The position numbers and the translations under genes are program-made. From Paraburkholderia sp. ZP32-5 (GTDB taxonomy: Bacteria; Pseudomonadota; Gammaproteobacteria; Burkholderiales; Burkholderiaceae), in contig NZ_JAJEJP010000003.1 of NCBI RefSeq assembly GCF_021390495.1, forward strand, positions 930,001 to 994,000: a stretch of DNA of 64,000 nucleotides, given 5' to 3'. Positions 8,824-17,400 of this stretch are shown here, in pieces (position 1 is the first letter of the stretch; each line of letters starts with the position of its first letter). The notes below the pieces were generated by a model. The model ran no database searches. It was not told where the DNA came from and saw only the letters and a list, made by a program, of their open reading frames with translations.

Positions 8824-9698
8824 AAGGTTTCCCGCCCTCTTGTGTGGGTTGCCGTCGCAGCCGACGCGGCGAGTTCCCGCAAGCGCTCTCTGCGCGCGCC
8901 GCCGCTCAGCATTTCGAGGTAGCGCAGACCTTGCGGATCGATCACCTCGTTGAGCAGATGCAATTCGGCGTCGTTCGGTGGCTCACTGTTACGCACGTTG
9001 TCTCGCCAGCCGAGCGTGAAACCTGTATTCGATTCGATTTCCTCGCGAGTCACGCCGTCGTGCAGCTGCGCGACTTCGAAGCGCCCCGATGCGCCGGTGA
9101 TCAGCACGCCGAGATCGCTCACCACGGTGATCGTCATATCGGGAATGCCGCCGGAGTCTGCATTGCCTGCGCCGCTGATGAAATCGAGCGTTTCGACGAA
9201 CACCTGGCGCGTATGGCGCGGCGCGTAGTAGTAGAAGCGTCGCGCGGCGGTCGACGCATCCGGAATGCCGGCGGAGCCGGGAAGACGCACGCGCGGGGCG
9301 GCATGCGAGCCGATCGTCACGTTGTTCGTTGCGCCGCGAGCATCGATCTGCGCGGGCCGCATGAACTCGGTCCAGCGTTTACCGGACAGGAAGATGCCGG
9401 GCATGTAGTGCAGATTGATCTGTAAATAGTCTAGCCACAGCGACCCACGCGGCACCGTGTCGAACTCGTCATGGCCGAGCGTCAGCGTACGTGTGCGTTG
9501 CGTCAAAGTGTTGCCGTTGGGGCAGAGGCTCGTGCAACTGGGCGCATGCATGTGCTTGGCGAGCATGTACGCAGATGTCGACATAAACGTGCCAATACCT
9601 TCGGCGAGAAAGTCACCATCCTCGACCATTCGCGCCATGCATACGACGATCTGGTCGGCTTTACGGCGCTGCAGGTGGGTAAGCGACGTCGCAGTCAT
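8820..9698 (-). CDS. CoA-transferase family I, beta-like subunit (GctB/IpdB-like)
   Basis: This 292-residue protein resembles the beta subunit of glutaconate-type CoA-transferases and of the steroid-pathway hydrolase IpdB. The ATG at 9698 gives MTATSLTHLQRRKADQIVVCMAR and overlaps the alpha stop by 4 bp. At residues 59-62 the sequence is CPNG where true transferases have a catalytic-glutamate SENG-type motif, so the glutamate that forms the covalent CoA thioester appears missing. IpdAB-type proteins also lack it and act as ring-opening hydrolases. The function here is therefore open between transferase and hydrolase. The gene sits between the binding-protein/alpha genes and livH. Confidence 0.78.
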   Translation of the reverse strand: MTATSLTHLQRRKADQIVVCMARMVEDGDFLAEGIGTFMSTSAYMLAKHMHAPSCTSLCPNGNTLTQRTRTLTLGHDEFDTVPRGSLWLDYLQINLHYMPGIFLSGKRWTEFMRPAQIDARGATNNVTIGSHAAPRVRLPGSAGIPDASTAARRFYYYAPRHTRQVFVETLDFISGAGNADSGGIPDMTITVVSDLGVLITGASGRFEVAQLHDGVTREEIESNTGFTLGWRDNVRNSEPPNDAELHLLNEVIDPQGLRYLEMLSGGARRERLRELAASAATATHTRGRETL

Positions 9699-10510
9699 GC
9701 AAACGCTCCCGTGGCGTGGTCGAGCCAGCGTGGCCACGCGGCCGCGTCATTCGCGGCGTCGGCATAGTCGAGCACCGCGGCTAGATCGAGCTTGCGATCG
9801 GGCAGGCAGGACGTCGGCAGACTGCCGCCCGATGCTTCGACGACGTGCGTGACGAAAACGCCCGCCACCTGAATGCCGCCTTGCATCGCTAACAGTTTGT
9901 CGGTTTCCACTATCCGCTCGGCCGTGACGATGGTCACGGCAGCGGCAGCCGGCAGATGCCGGTCGAGCGCAAGCTGACCTTGCAGATTGCAGTTGCCGTG
10001 GCGGTCGGCCGCGCTCGCGTGCAAAATCGCGACGTCGACGCGCAGCGCCGGAACGGCGAACAGAGACTCGCCCGTTAAAGGACAGTGGAAAGCCTTCAGG
10101 TCGGCTCGGACCTTCGGGATATCGGTACGCGCGATCGCACCGCGCATCGGCAGGAATGGCACACGCATCACCGCTGCCTGGAGCGCATAGCTGAGCGTGT
10201 ATTCGGTCTCCTCGATGAGTTCGAGCGTGCCGTTCTGTACCGCGCGCGTGAAGTGCGGTGCGAAGCCGACTACTTCGAGTCCGGTATAGCAGCTTCGCAA
10301 GCGTCGTACGCAGTTCGCACCGATCAGGAGATCGGTTTCAATACCGCCGGTCAGCGTGATCAGTTCCAGATCGCGGCGCTTCGCTGCCGCGATGCCGAGC
10401 GCCGCGGCGACCGGCCGCCGGTACAGCGTCATGCCGCCGAGCGCCACGCTCATGCCATCGTGGACGGTACTGAGCGCATCGCGCAGCGTGGATCGCTTGT
10501 CAGCAGTCAT
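9695..10510 (-). CDS. CoA-transferase family I, alpha-like subunit (GctA/IpdA-like)
   Basis: This 271-residue subunit has the N-terminal layout of CoA-transferase alpha chains: LRDALSTVHDGMSVALGG followed by RRPVAAALGIAAAKRRDLELITLTGGIETDLLIGA. The stretch LEVVGFAPHFTRAVQNGTLELIEETEYTL near residues 85-115 resembles the IpdA/GctA acyl-binding region. The ATG at 10510 overlaps the binding-protein stop by 4 bp. It should form a heteromer with the next gene product. Whether it transfers CoA or hydrolyses a cyclic acyl-CoA cannot be decided here. Confidence 0.8.
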   Translation of the reverse strand: MTADKRSTLRDALSTVHDGMSVALGGMTLYRRPVAAALGIAAAKRRDLELITLTGGIETDLLIGANCVRRLRSCYTGLEVVGFAPHFTRAVQNGTLELIEETEYTLSYALQAAVMRVPFLPMRGAIARTDIPKVRADLKAFHCPLTGESLFAVPALRVDVAILHASAADRHGNCNLQGQLALDRHLPAAAAVTIVTAERIVETDKLLAMQGGIQVAGVFVTHVVEASGGSLPTSCLPDRKLDLAAVLDYADAANDAAAWPRWLDHATGAFA

Positions 10511-11676
10511 TCGGCCTGCATCCAGTCGGTGTTGACCACCCATTTGCCGTTCTCGGCGCGCATGAAGGCGACCGCGTTGCTGCCGGCATGATTGGTCGGC
10601 GAAAACGTCAGCGGCGCCATTAAACCCGTGTCGAAATTCTTCATCTGTTCCAGCGCGGTAGCGATCTTGTCGCCGGTTGGTTCACCCTGCACGTGCTTGA
10701 GCGCCTCGACGAAGATCATCGCGGCGGTGTAGCCATGCATGCTGTAGGTGGTTGGCGGCGATTTCGGCAGGTACTTCTTCTGCCGTGCGATGAATTCCTG
10801 CACGGCGGGTTTCTTCGAGTCAAGCGGCTCCATCACTGCGACAGCGATCGTACCGTTCACGAGTGCCTGGCCGGCGAGCTGGAACGTCTGCGGATCGCCG
10901 AGTGCGTTGTGACCGCTGAATTGCGGCTTCCAGCCCATCTTGTTCGCTTCCCGTATGACCAGCGCCGCGTCGCGGGGAATGCCGAAAAACACGACATCGG
11001 TGGCGCCGGACTCCTTGGCCTGTGCGACCACGCCGCTAAAATTGGTCGTGCCGCGATCGAACGGCAGCTTCGCTTCCTTGACGTTCAGCTTCTGCATTCG
11101 CGCGTCGAACCCCGCGAGCGCGTCCTGCCCGAAGTCATCGTTCTGGTAGATCACTGCGATTTTGTCGTGCTTCAGGGTCTTCACTAGGTAGGTGCCGAGC
11201 AGGTCGGCCTGCAAGCGCACCTCGGGCAACGACGTGAACACGTATTTCTGAACCGGTGTAGTGAGTTTGTGGCTGAACGCGTAGGGCGCGATCAACGGCA
11301 GCCGGCGTTCCTGCACGTAGGGCAGCATTGCGGCTGTACCGGGTGTGCCGGTCGGCGCGACGAGCGCGACGACGTGGTCCTGTTCGGAGAGCTTCTTCGC
11401 GCCCGCGAGCGAACGCATTGGCTCATAACCGTCGTCCTCGGCGACCAGTTCTAGCTTGCGGCCATTCACGCCGCCCTGGTCGTTGACATAGTCGACGTAG
11501 ACCTGGACACCATCGCGTACCCCTTGGCCCAATAGCGACATCGCTCCCGACGAAGGCCCGGTGAAGCCGATCTTCACCGTATCGGCGGCCATCGCGGAGG
11601 TCATGCTGCACACGCACACCGCACTGGCAATAGCGGCCAGCGCAACGCGAAGCGGCGAGAAGCAAGAAACGGTCAT
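10507..11676 (-). CDS. LivK-type periplasmic substrate-binding protein
   Basis: This 389-residue protein starts with a clear signal peptide (basic start, hydrophobic core, cleavage near MTSAMAADT around residue 30) and continues VKIGFTGPSSGAMSLLGQGVRDGVQVYVDYVNDQGGVNGRKLELV, the Peripla_BP_6 pattern. The ATG at 11676 has an AGGAG ribosome-binding site 9 bp upstream; a longer upstream extension lacks both. It is the first gene of the eight-gene minus-strand operon and should deliver a carboxylate to LivHMGF. The ligand is not known. Confidence 0.93.
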   Translation of the reverse strand: MTVSCFSPLRVALAAIASAVCVCSMTSAMAADTVKIGFTGPSSGAMSLLGQGVRDGVQVYVDYVNDQGGVNGRKLELVAEDDGYEPMRSLAGAKKLSEQDHVVALVAPTGTPGTAAMLPYVQERRLPLIAPYAFSHKLTTPVQKYVFTSLPEVRLQADLLGTYLVKTLKHDKIAVIYQNDDFGQDALAGFDARMQKLNVKEAKLPFDRGTTNFSGVVAQAKESGATDVVFFGIPRDAALVIREANKMGWKPQFSGHNALGDPQTFQLAGQALVNGTIAVAVMEPLDSKKPAVQEFIARQKKYLPKSPPTTYSMHGYTAAMIFVEALKHVQGEPTGDKIATALEQMKNFDTGLMAPLTFSPTNHAGSNAVAFMRAENGKWVVNTDWMQAE

Positions 11677-11854
11677 CGTGTGTCTCCTGATCTTGTGATT
11701 TTTTGTGGCGCTAACCTGCGACGCCAACGACAGGCACCCGAACGCTGCCGCTCCCCGAAGCAACCGCCTCCGGGAGAACGCTGTTGCGCATTTCGACTGC
11801 TGGCGATGTAGACTTATTTTCAGATTAACGCCAAGCTAACCCGTGTGTCAACAG

Positions 11855-11872
11855 ACTGACCGCGTGGTTAGT
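11855..11872. promoter_or_regulatory. Dyad operator, probable TetR-type site (copy 1)
   Basis: An 18-bp imperfect palindrome, ACTgACCgCGtGGTtAGT, lies about 180 bp upstream of the binding-protein start. It shares the CTGACC...GGT.AG arms with a second dyad at 12025-12040. A TetR gene at 14012 is the obvious candidate ligand. Direct observation of the dyad; the regulator assignment is inference. Confidence 0.6.
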
Positions 11873-12024
11873 TTGGAATAAAAATGATTGATTCCGGACA
11901 AAAAGCCAGGCCGGATATGGTCATTACTTGGGCATGCGGATCGGCGAAATTCCGCCGGGCTAAGCGAAAACCCGTACCCGTGAATCGCGTACAACGAACG
12001 AGATCTAACCTCGCTTTCCGTGGG

Positions 12025-12040
12025 CTGACCGGACGGTCAG
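12025..12040. promoter_or_regulatory. Dyad operator, probable TetR-type site (copy 2)
   Basis: CTGACCGgaCGGTCAG is a 16-bp palindrome with 7-bp perfect arms, located about 130 bp before the crotonase start. It matches the half-sites of the dyad at 11855-11872, so the divergent crotonase and transporter promoters are probably controlled together. Confidence 0.65.
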
Positions 12041-12170
12041 ATCGGTTGATAACCAGTTGACATGCAGGGTGTCAGATCGATACCCTCTGTTTATCGACAG
12101 CCGCTCTCGACAGTGTGCAAGACGAGCGAGGCGGCGGATCGACACGTCAACGCATGTCCGTGGAGGAACG

Positions 12171-12956
12171 ATGGAGCCGAATGGTGTCGTGGCGAGCCGA
12201 GCGGGCGACGTAGGCGTGATCGAGTTGGCACGGCCGGAGAAATTCAACTGTCTCTCGCTGGCGGTGTTCGCCGGCCTCGAAAGAGCGCTCGATGATTTTG
12301 ACGCGTCCGATTCGAGCGTGCACGCAATCCTGATTTGCGCGCAGGGCAAGAACTTCTGCACTGGCGCGGACCTCGCGGAAGTGCTCGAGTTGCGCACGGA
12401 ACTCGCGAAGATGCAGGCATTCATCAGCACGGCGCATCGTGTCATGAACCGGATTGCGCATTGTCACCGTCCCGTGGTCGCGGCGTGTCAGGGGCTGGCG
12501 CTGGCGGGTGGTTTCGAACTGATGCTGGCGTGCGACGTCGCGATCGCCTCGGCGGATGCGCGTTTTGGCGACCAACATGCCCAATATGGATTGTTGCCGG
12601 GCTTTGGTGCGAGCCAGCGACTGCCGCGCCTGATCGGCTTACGGCGTGCTCTCGACCTGTTCTATTCCGCGCGCTGGCTCGATGCGCAGACCGCGCTCGG
12701 CTGGGGCATCGTCAACCAGGTTGTCGAGCCTGAGCGGCTGCTCGAAGTGGCGCTCGACTATTGCGGCAAGCTCGCGACGCGCAGCCGCATCGGGATCGCG
12801 ACGATGAAACGTCTCGCAATCGAAGGACTGGAAGGCACCTTGGAGACAGGTTTGATGCTCGAAGAAGAGACCGTGCCTGCCTGCCTGCTGGAAGACGACG
12901 TCACCGAAGGACTCAACGCGTTTCGCTCGCGGCGTGCGCCCCGATTTCGTTCCTGA
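12171..12956 (+). CDS. Crotonase/enoyl-CoA hydratase family protein
   Basis: This 261-residue crotonase-fold protein starts at the ATG preceded by GGAGG (12162-12166). The oxyanion-hole segments are FCTGADLAE (residues 62-70) and CQGLALAGGFELMLACD (106-122). The glutamate matching crotonase E144 is present (E116), but the second catalytic glutamate (E164 equivalent, in F-G-x-P-E) is replaced: FGDQHAQYG has H136. Loss of that residue is common in crotonases that act as hydrolases, decarboxylases or isomerases rather than hydratases. It diverges from the transporter operon and shares its operator region. Confidence 0.88.
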   Translation: MEPNGVVASRAGDVGVIELARPEKFNCLSLAVFAGLERALDDFDASDSSVHAILICAQGKNFCTGADLAEVLELRTELAKMQAFISTAHRVMNRIAHCHRPVVAACQGLALAGGFELMLACDVAIASADARFGDQHAQYGLLPGFGASQRLPRLIGLRRALDLFYSARWLDAQTALGWGIVNQVVEPERLLEVALDYCGKLATRSRIGIATMKRLAIEGLEGTLETGLMLEEETVPACLLEDDVTEGLNAFRSRRAPRFRS

Positions 12957-13007
12957 TCGAAGCGCCATAAGCACGGCAGGCGTGAGCGCCCGATGATTCG
13001 GCGACGC

Positions 13008-13799
13008 CTAAACGGCTGAGATGCCGCCCGTGATACTGATCGCCTGACCGGTGATTTTGGCAGCCGCAGGCGACGCGAGAAAGACCACGAGTTCCGCGAT
13101 TTCGTCTTTGTCGACCAGCCCGAGTTTGGCCATTTGCGCGGCCTTGCTGAACAGCTTGCCCGCGAACGGGTCGGCCATGATTTTCTCGTAATGCTCGGTG
13201 CCGCCTGTGAGCGATGGCGTCACGACGTTTGCACGAATGCCGTCGTGTTTCGCCTCGATGGCGAGTCCGCGCGTGAACATTACGATGCCGGCCATGGCCG
13301 CGCCGATCAGGCTCTCGCCGGGCGTCGGCAGTTTGGCCGCATCGGATGCGATGTTGATGATCGCGCCGCGCTTTGCTTCGCGCATATGCGTGAGCGCCGC
13401 GCGACTGCAAAGCAGTTGCGCGAACAGGCAGCGTTCCAGAATGCCGGGAATCGCTTCGAGCGGCGTCTGGTGCAACAGCCTGGGCAGATCGTTGCCGCCC
13501 GTCGAGTTGACCAGCAGATCGATACGCCCGAACGCGGCGATTGCATCGGCCATGATGCGTTCGGCAACGACAGGCTGTGCGGCATCACCGAGAGAGATGG
13601 CGATTTGCGCACGAGGGTAGGTGGATTGCAATTCCGCGCGCGCGAGGTCCGCGCGCGCCGCGTTGCGGCCGTTCAGAAGCACCCCGGCCGCGCCGGCTGC
13701 GAGCAACGCATTGGCACACGCACGGCCGATTCCGGCCGTGCCGCCGGTGACGACGGCCACAATGGGCCGAAGCTTCGATACGGAGATGAGTTCTGGCAT
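13008..13799 (-). CDS. SDR-fold protein lacking the catalytic YxxxK
   Basis: This 263-residue short-chain dehydrogenase/reductase homologue has the NAD(P)-binding TGGTAGIG (18-25) and a VNSTGG replacing NNAG (98-102). The catalytic Ser is present in INIASD (S152), but where YxxxK should follow the sequence is ESLIGAAMAG, giving I165 and M169 instead of Tyr and Lys. The rest of the fold (IRANVVTPSLTGG, C-terminal ITGQAISITGGI) is intact, so it is unlikely to be random decay. It may bind cofactor without classic reductase chemistry. It converges with the crotonase gene and is divergent from the TetR gene. Confidence 0.88.
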   Translation of the reverse strand: MPELISVSKLRPIVAVVTGGTAGIGRACANALLAAGAAGVLLNGRNAARADLARAELQSTYPRAQIAISLGDAAQPVVAERIMADAIAAFGRIDLLVNSTGGNDLPRLLHQTPLEAIPGILERCLFAQLLCSRAALTHMREAKRGAIINIASDAAKLPTPGESLIGAAMAGIVMFTRGLAIEAKHDGIRANVVTPSLTGGTEHYEKIMADPFAGKLFSKAAQMAKLGLVDKDEIAELVVFLASPAAAKITGQAISITGGISAV

Positions 13800-14011
13800 G
13801 AGCGTGGCGTCCTGGCGCAGGAAGGTCGGGGAAATTTCAGTGTAATAGCTAAATTGACCCGCTGGGTGATGGACCTACTGATGGGTTAGAATTCCAGTGC
13901 GCTGATCAGAGGGCTGCGCGTGATCGACAATACAATGAATCGGTGATCAGATAATTTCAGTAAGGCATCAGCACGTATGAAGGCATTTTCTTTGACGATT
14001 GGAGCCGCACA

Positions 14012-14713
14012 ATGAGCACCTGGAAGAATGCGGTGCTCGGCGCGAGCGAACAGTTCGATCGCAAGCGCGACGTGCTTCTGCGCGAAGCCGCTGCGTCGTT
14101 CAACAGGCGCGGGTATCACGGAACGTCTCTCGCTGAGATTGCCAAGAAGCTTGGCGTCACTAAGGCGGCGCTCTACACCTATGTACCGAGCAAGGAAGAA
14201 CTGCTGTACTTCTGCCACGATTCGGCGATGAACAGCGCCGTCGAAATTCTCACCCAGGCGCGGGCGAGCAACGGTAACGGCCTGCAGAAGCTCGTGATGA
14301 CGCTCAGGCGCTACGTGGATCTGATGCTCGGCGAAGACGGCAGCTACGTCGTGCTGCTCGAAGAAAACGCGATGAAGCCCACGCATATGCGCGCGATCGT
14401 CAAGCGGCGTGACAAGTTCGAACATGGTCTTCGCGAGCTAGTCAGCGAAGGCATTGCGGATGGCAGCATCGTGCCGTGCAATCCGAAACTCGCCATCTTC
14501 ATGATCATGGGTGCGATGAACTGGAGCCGGAAGTGGTACCAGCCTGACGGGCAGTGGAGCGGGCCGCAAATCGCCGTGTCGCTGGTCGAGATTCTCGAAC
14601 GCTCGCTTGCGGGCACGCCGGTCAAGGCACTGATCGAAGATCCGTCGAAAGTCGATGCAGAAGAGTTTCTCGACGGCACGCGCACAAACGAGTCGCCGCG
14701 TCCGCTGGCCTAG
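14012..14713 (+). CDS. TetR-family transcriptional regulator
   Basis: A 233-residue regulator with an N-terminal TetR helix-turn-helix: LLREAAASFNRRGYHGTSLAEIAKKLGVTKAALYTYVPSKEELLYFCHD (residues 22-70). The C-terminal ligand domain resembles that of fatty acid or aromatic catabolic TetR proteins. A GGAG site lies 8 bp before the ATG. It is divergent from the SDR gene and the only regulator in region 1, so it is the likely repressor for the dyads at 11855 and 12025. Confidence 0.9.
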   Translation: MSTWKNAVLGASEQFDRKRDVLLREAAASFNRRGYHGTSLAEIAKKLGVTKAALYTYVPSKEELLYFCHDSAMNSAVEILTQARASNGNGLQKLVMTLRRYVDLMLGEDGSYVVLLEENAMKPTHMRAIVKRRDKFEHGLRELVSEGIADGSIVPCNPKLAIFMIMGAMNWSRKWYQPDGQWSGPQIAVSLVEILERSLAGTPVKALIEDPSKVDAEEFLDGTRTNESPRPLA

Positions 14714-15390
14714 CTGATTTCGGATGTCAGGCGATCAAGGACAAAATTTTGGCGATTGATCGTCATGTGTTCCGGGATGGTTCGCCATAGCTGAATCGCA
14801 TCGTCAACGATCGGGTATCGGAACCGATGAGGCGGTGATAGTCTACGCGGCGGGCGGACGAGCGTGCAGGGCGTTTAAGTTCGCACTATGTGGCTGGAGA
14901 GACGTGCAGAGGGTAAGAGAGGTCGTTATCCTTCGTTGCAAATAGAGACGTGGGACGGCGTCACAGACGGCGAACGAGTGGATAGGACGGCATTTATCCG
15001 GCTCTCTCGGTCTATTCTGTTCCGCCGTTTCTTGGGCTAGATCTGGAGTAGCCGTGCATCCCCGGATCGAGCAATCCCTTGTGGGGCAGGTCTGAGCAGC
15101 CACAATGAGAACCCCACCCGGTCGTCACATCGAAGTATGGGTACGATTATGGGTATGTGACGGTCCGTCGAAGTGGGAGTCAAACCTGGCGGCGCTTTTC
15201 GGGCCGTAGTTGGACTCGGCTGCCTTCCGCCCGCACCTTCCGAGGCGTTCCAGCACAGGCGCCCTAACCGATTTTTCTATGGGTTGGATAGCGCTGCAGC
15301 GTCTTCCTCCTATCTCGTGGAAGACGAGGTTTCTGACGAAGCTAAAACTGGGCGGAAATCCTCAATTTGAAATCGGCGCATCTCCGCAAT
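14714..15390. other. 677-bp stretch without a supported gene
   Basis: No convincing coding region was found; short open frames on both strands lack family resemblance and ribosome-binding sites. An 8-bp inverted repeat (CGTCACAT near 15124, ATGTGACG near 15156) encloses a short tandem-like GGGTA motif. This is the left margin of the accessory island. Confidence 0.5.
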
Positions 15391-16221
15391 TCAAACCGCG
15401 TAGTGTTGCGCCTGAGGCAACTCGATTTCGACATCGAAGCCGAAAAATTGCGCCATTAGCTGCAGTTGGTAGTCCAGCAGATAAGTCCCTGGCTGCACGA
15501 AGCAGCCAGCCGCCGCTGCCAGCTTCAGGAGCGGAGTTTCGACTGGATGCATGACGGCCTCGCAGACGATCGTGCCCGGGCGAAGCCAGGTGCAATCCAG
15601 AGGCAGAGGATCGTCTTCTTTCATGCCCATTGGCGTGCCGGTCGCAATGAGATCGAAGTGAGCCGCCACGGCAGGTGCAACGTTCGCGTTAAAACCTTTG
15701 GCGGTGAGACGGGCGGCGAGCTTGAGCGCGCGAGCCGGCTCGGTGTCCGCAACGGACACACTGTCGATGCCTGCCGCGGCGAGGGCAAACGCCATCGCTG
15801 ATCCCACCCCGCCGCAGCCGACTACAAGCGCTCGCTTACCCTTGACGTCTTGCCCGCGTGCGGCCAGTCCATTCACGAAGCCGACGCCATCGAGAACGTC
15901 ACCGCATGTGCTGCCGTCCTGTTCCCACCGCATAACGTTCACTGAGCCCGCCAGGCTCGCGCGCTCGGTGGGCTTATCAATCAGACTTGCGACGATCGGT
16001 TTATAGGGAACAGTGACGATCAAGCCATCGAGATTTCTGATGACACCCGCGCCTTTTAGAAAGGCCGTTAAATCTTCTGGCTGGACGTGCATCGGAACAC
16101 ACACCGCATCCATGCCATTGCGCTGGAATAGCGTTGTCCAGATGGGCGGCGCCAGAACCTGGGCAACCGGGTCTCCCGCGATGCCTAACAGGCGCGTCGA
16201 CCCAGTCAGGTTTCTCAGCAT
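15391..16221 (-). CDS. Shikimate dehydrogenase-like (AroE/YdiB family) protein, divergent
   Basis: This 276-residue protein has the two-domain AroE layout: an N-terminal substrate domain with VTVPYK (K74), SVNV (N95) and GDVLDGVGF (D111), then a Rossmann domain with VVGCGGVGSA near residue 135. The catalytic Lys and Asp are conserved, but the Ser-x-Ser pair that binds the shikimate carboxylate is replaced (AQVLAPP at 20-26), and NTDG reads VLDG. A different substrate, such as quinate-like or an aminated polyol, is likely. It is isolated, next to an IS30 fragment, so probably acquired; it is not the housekeeping aroE. Confidence 0.82.
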   Translation of the reverse strand: MLRNLTGSTRLLGIAGDPVAQVLAPPIWTTLFQRNGMDAVCVPMHVQPEDLTAFLKGAGVIRNLDGLIVTVPYKPIVASLIDKPTERASLAGSVNVMRWEQDGSTCGDVLDGVGFVNGLAARGQDVKGKRALVVGCGGVGSAMAFALAAAGIDSVSVADTEPARALKLAARLTAKGFNANVAPAVAAHFDLIATGTPMGMKEDDPLPLDCTWLRPGTIVCEAVMHPVETPLLKLAAAAGCFVQPGTYLLDYQLQLMAQFFGFDVEIELPQAQHYAV

Positions 16222-16226
16222 GAGAA

Positions 16227-16463
16227 TTAATCCCCGGTGAACACTTCGCCAATCATCAGACGACGAGCACTGCGACTGACCCTTGCCTTATGGACATTCC
16301 ATTGAGCGCCGCTTTTTTCAACCTGAGCATAGACGGTGAGCATGCCGGACGGATGACGTCCGAGCATCCGCGCGATTGCACTCAGTGACTCGCCTGCGCG
16401 CCACATCTTCCAGATGTCGTTCTTCTGCTGCGCGTTCAGCCAATGCTTCCTCTGTCGTTCCAT
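16227..16463 (-). pseudogene. IS30-family transposase, N-terminal fragment
   Basis: The 78 residues beginning MERQRKHWLNAQQKNDIWKM contain the IS30-type N-terminal helix-turn-helix (WRAGESLSAIARMLGRHPSG) and the start of the next block (RSARRLMIGE), then stop. Full IS30 transposases are over 300 residues, so the catalytic domain is gone. The fragment ends 6 bp from the AroE-like start, suggesting that the insertion or its decay set that boundary. Confidence 0.65.
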
Positions 16464-16902
16464 AGTGCTCCACTCTCCGATTCCATATTGGAACAGGGGT
16501 GTTGCATCGACCGGTTGAATCCGCCGCGCCAAACTTTCCGCAAGACGTCGTGATAGCGCTATAGACGTTGAAAGGCAACGATTCTACATTGTTGTAGCGA
16601 TGCAGCGAATAAGAGGAGCGCTGTCCACTAACGGCGCTACCGTCGATTTCAGGTTCATAAAAGCTGCTAGCGCGTCCCTCGCGAATATCGAGGTTGGCAT
16701 GGCCTCCGCCGAAGAGGGAATGACGCGCGGGCCGCGATGAAAATATCCATGCTAAAAACCGGACGAAAGCGGGACGCTTGCTCGGAAGCAGGCGATAGGA
16801 GCGACGCCGCATGCTCAACAATTTCGCCATGTAGGTCCCGCGGCGAAAGAGAAAATTTCTCGTTGCGAGAGCCCAATACAGCACGGCGCACGATCACCTG
16901 CC
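16464..16902. other. Intergenic IS scar, no supported gene
   Basis: About 440 bp between the IS30 fragment and the IS256 remnant. A minus-strand open frame of about 170 codons (16318-16884) exists, but it overlaps the IS30 fragment, has no recognisable family and an Arg/Ser-rich composition typical of a shadow frame. Not called. Confidence 0.4.
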
Positions 16903-17130
16903 GAGCCTGTCCAGAATTTTGTGTTCGGAGGCATAAGAGGCATGTAAAAGGAGCATGCCCATGCCTCGCAAACCGAAGCCGGATCCGGCAGCCGCGCCCG
17001 CGCTGCCGACGATTCCGAAGGAACTGATCGACCAGTTCGTGAACGGCCGATGACTGCTGAGGCCGTGCAGCTCGCATCGGTGGCGTTCAAGAAGGCGCTC
17101 ATCGAGCGTGCGCTGGGTGCCGAACTCGGG
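16903..17130 (+). pseudogene. IS256-family element, 5' end with frameshifted and truncated transposase
   Basis: A typical IS256-type left end (GAGCCTGTCCAGAATTTTG at 16903) leads into a ribosome-binding site and the N-terminus MPRKPKPDPAAAPALPTIP of an IS256 transposase at 16961. After VNG the frame breaks: one C appears lost at about 17047, giving a stop at 17051-17053, and homology continues in another frame from 17050 as MTAEAVQLASVAFKKALIER up to GAELG near 17130. The remaining 300 or more residues are absent. Confidence 0.75.
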
Positions 17131-17400
17131 TGCTGGAATATTGCCGAGAGCCGCGCCTTTGCGCGACAGAGCCGTTCGTGTCCCTGCGCGCAATGGAAGC
17201 GTACTTCTCCGGCGCCCCCGGTGTATTCTCGGGCCAGACATGCTCCACCTCGCTGCCGCGCGGCGGGCCGTTGCAGTCCGTCATGATAGAAATGGGCCAT
17301 GGCAACGATGGCATCTGTAGCTTAGCGCGCAGGGCGACAACGGCAGACGGGCCCCGCCATTTTGGTGTAAAATAAGTGCCAAATGGCAGGAGGTGAAACC

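Noticed and set aside
13845..13875. Dyad-like TTGACCCGCTGGGTGA as a third TetR operator before the SDR and TetR genes
   Set aside because: The half-sites are shifted by one base against the two good dyads, and the arms have mismatches.
16318..16884. Minus-strand open frame of 188 codons
   Set aside because: It overlaps the IS30 fragment in another frame and has no family pattern.
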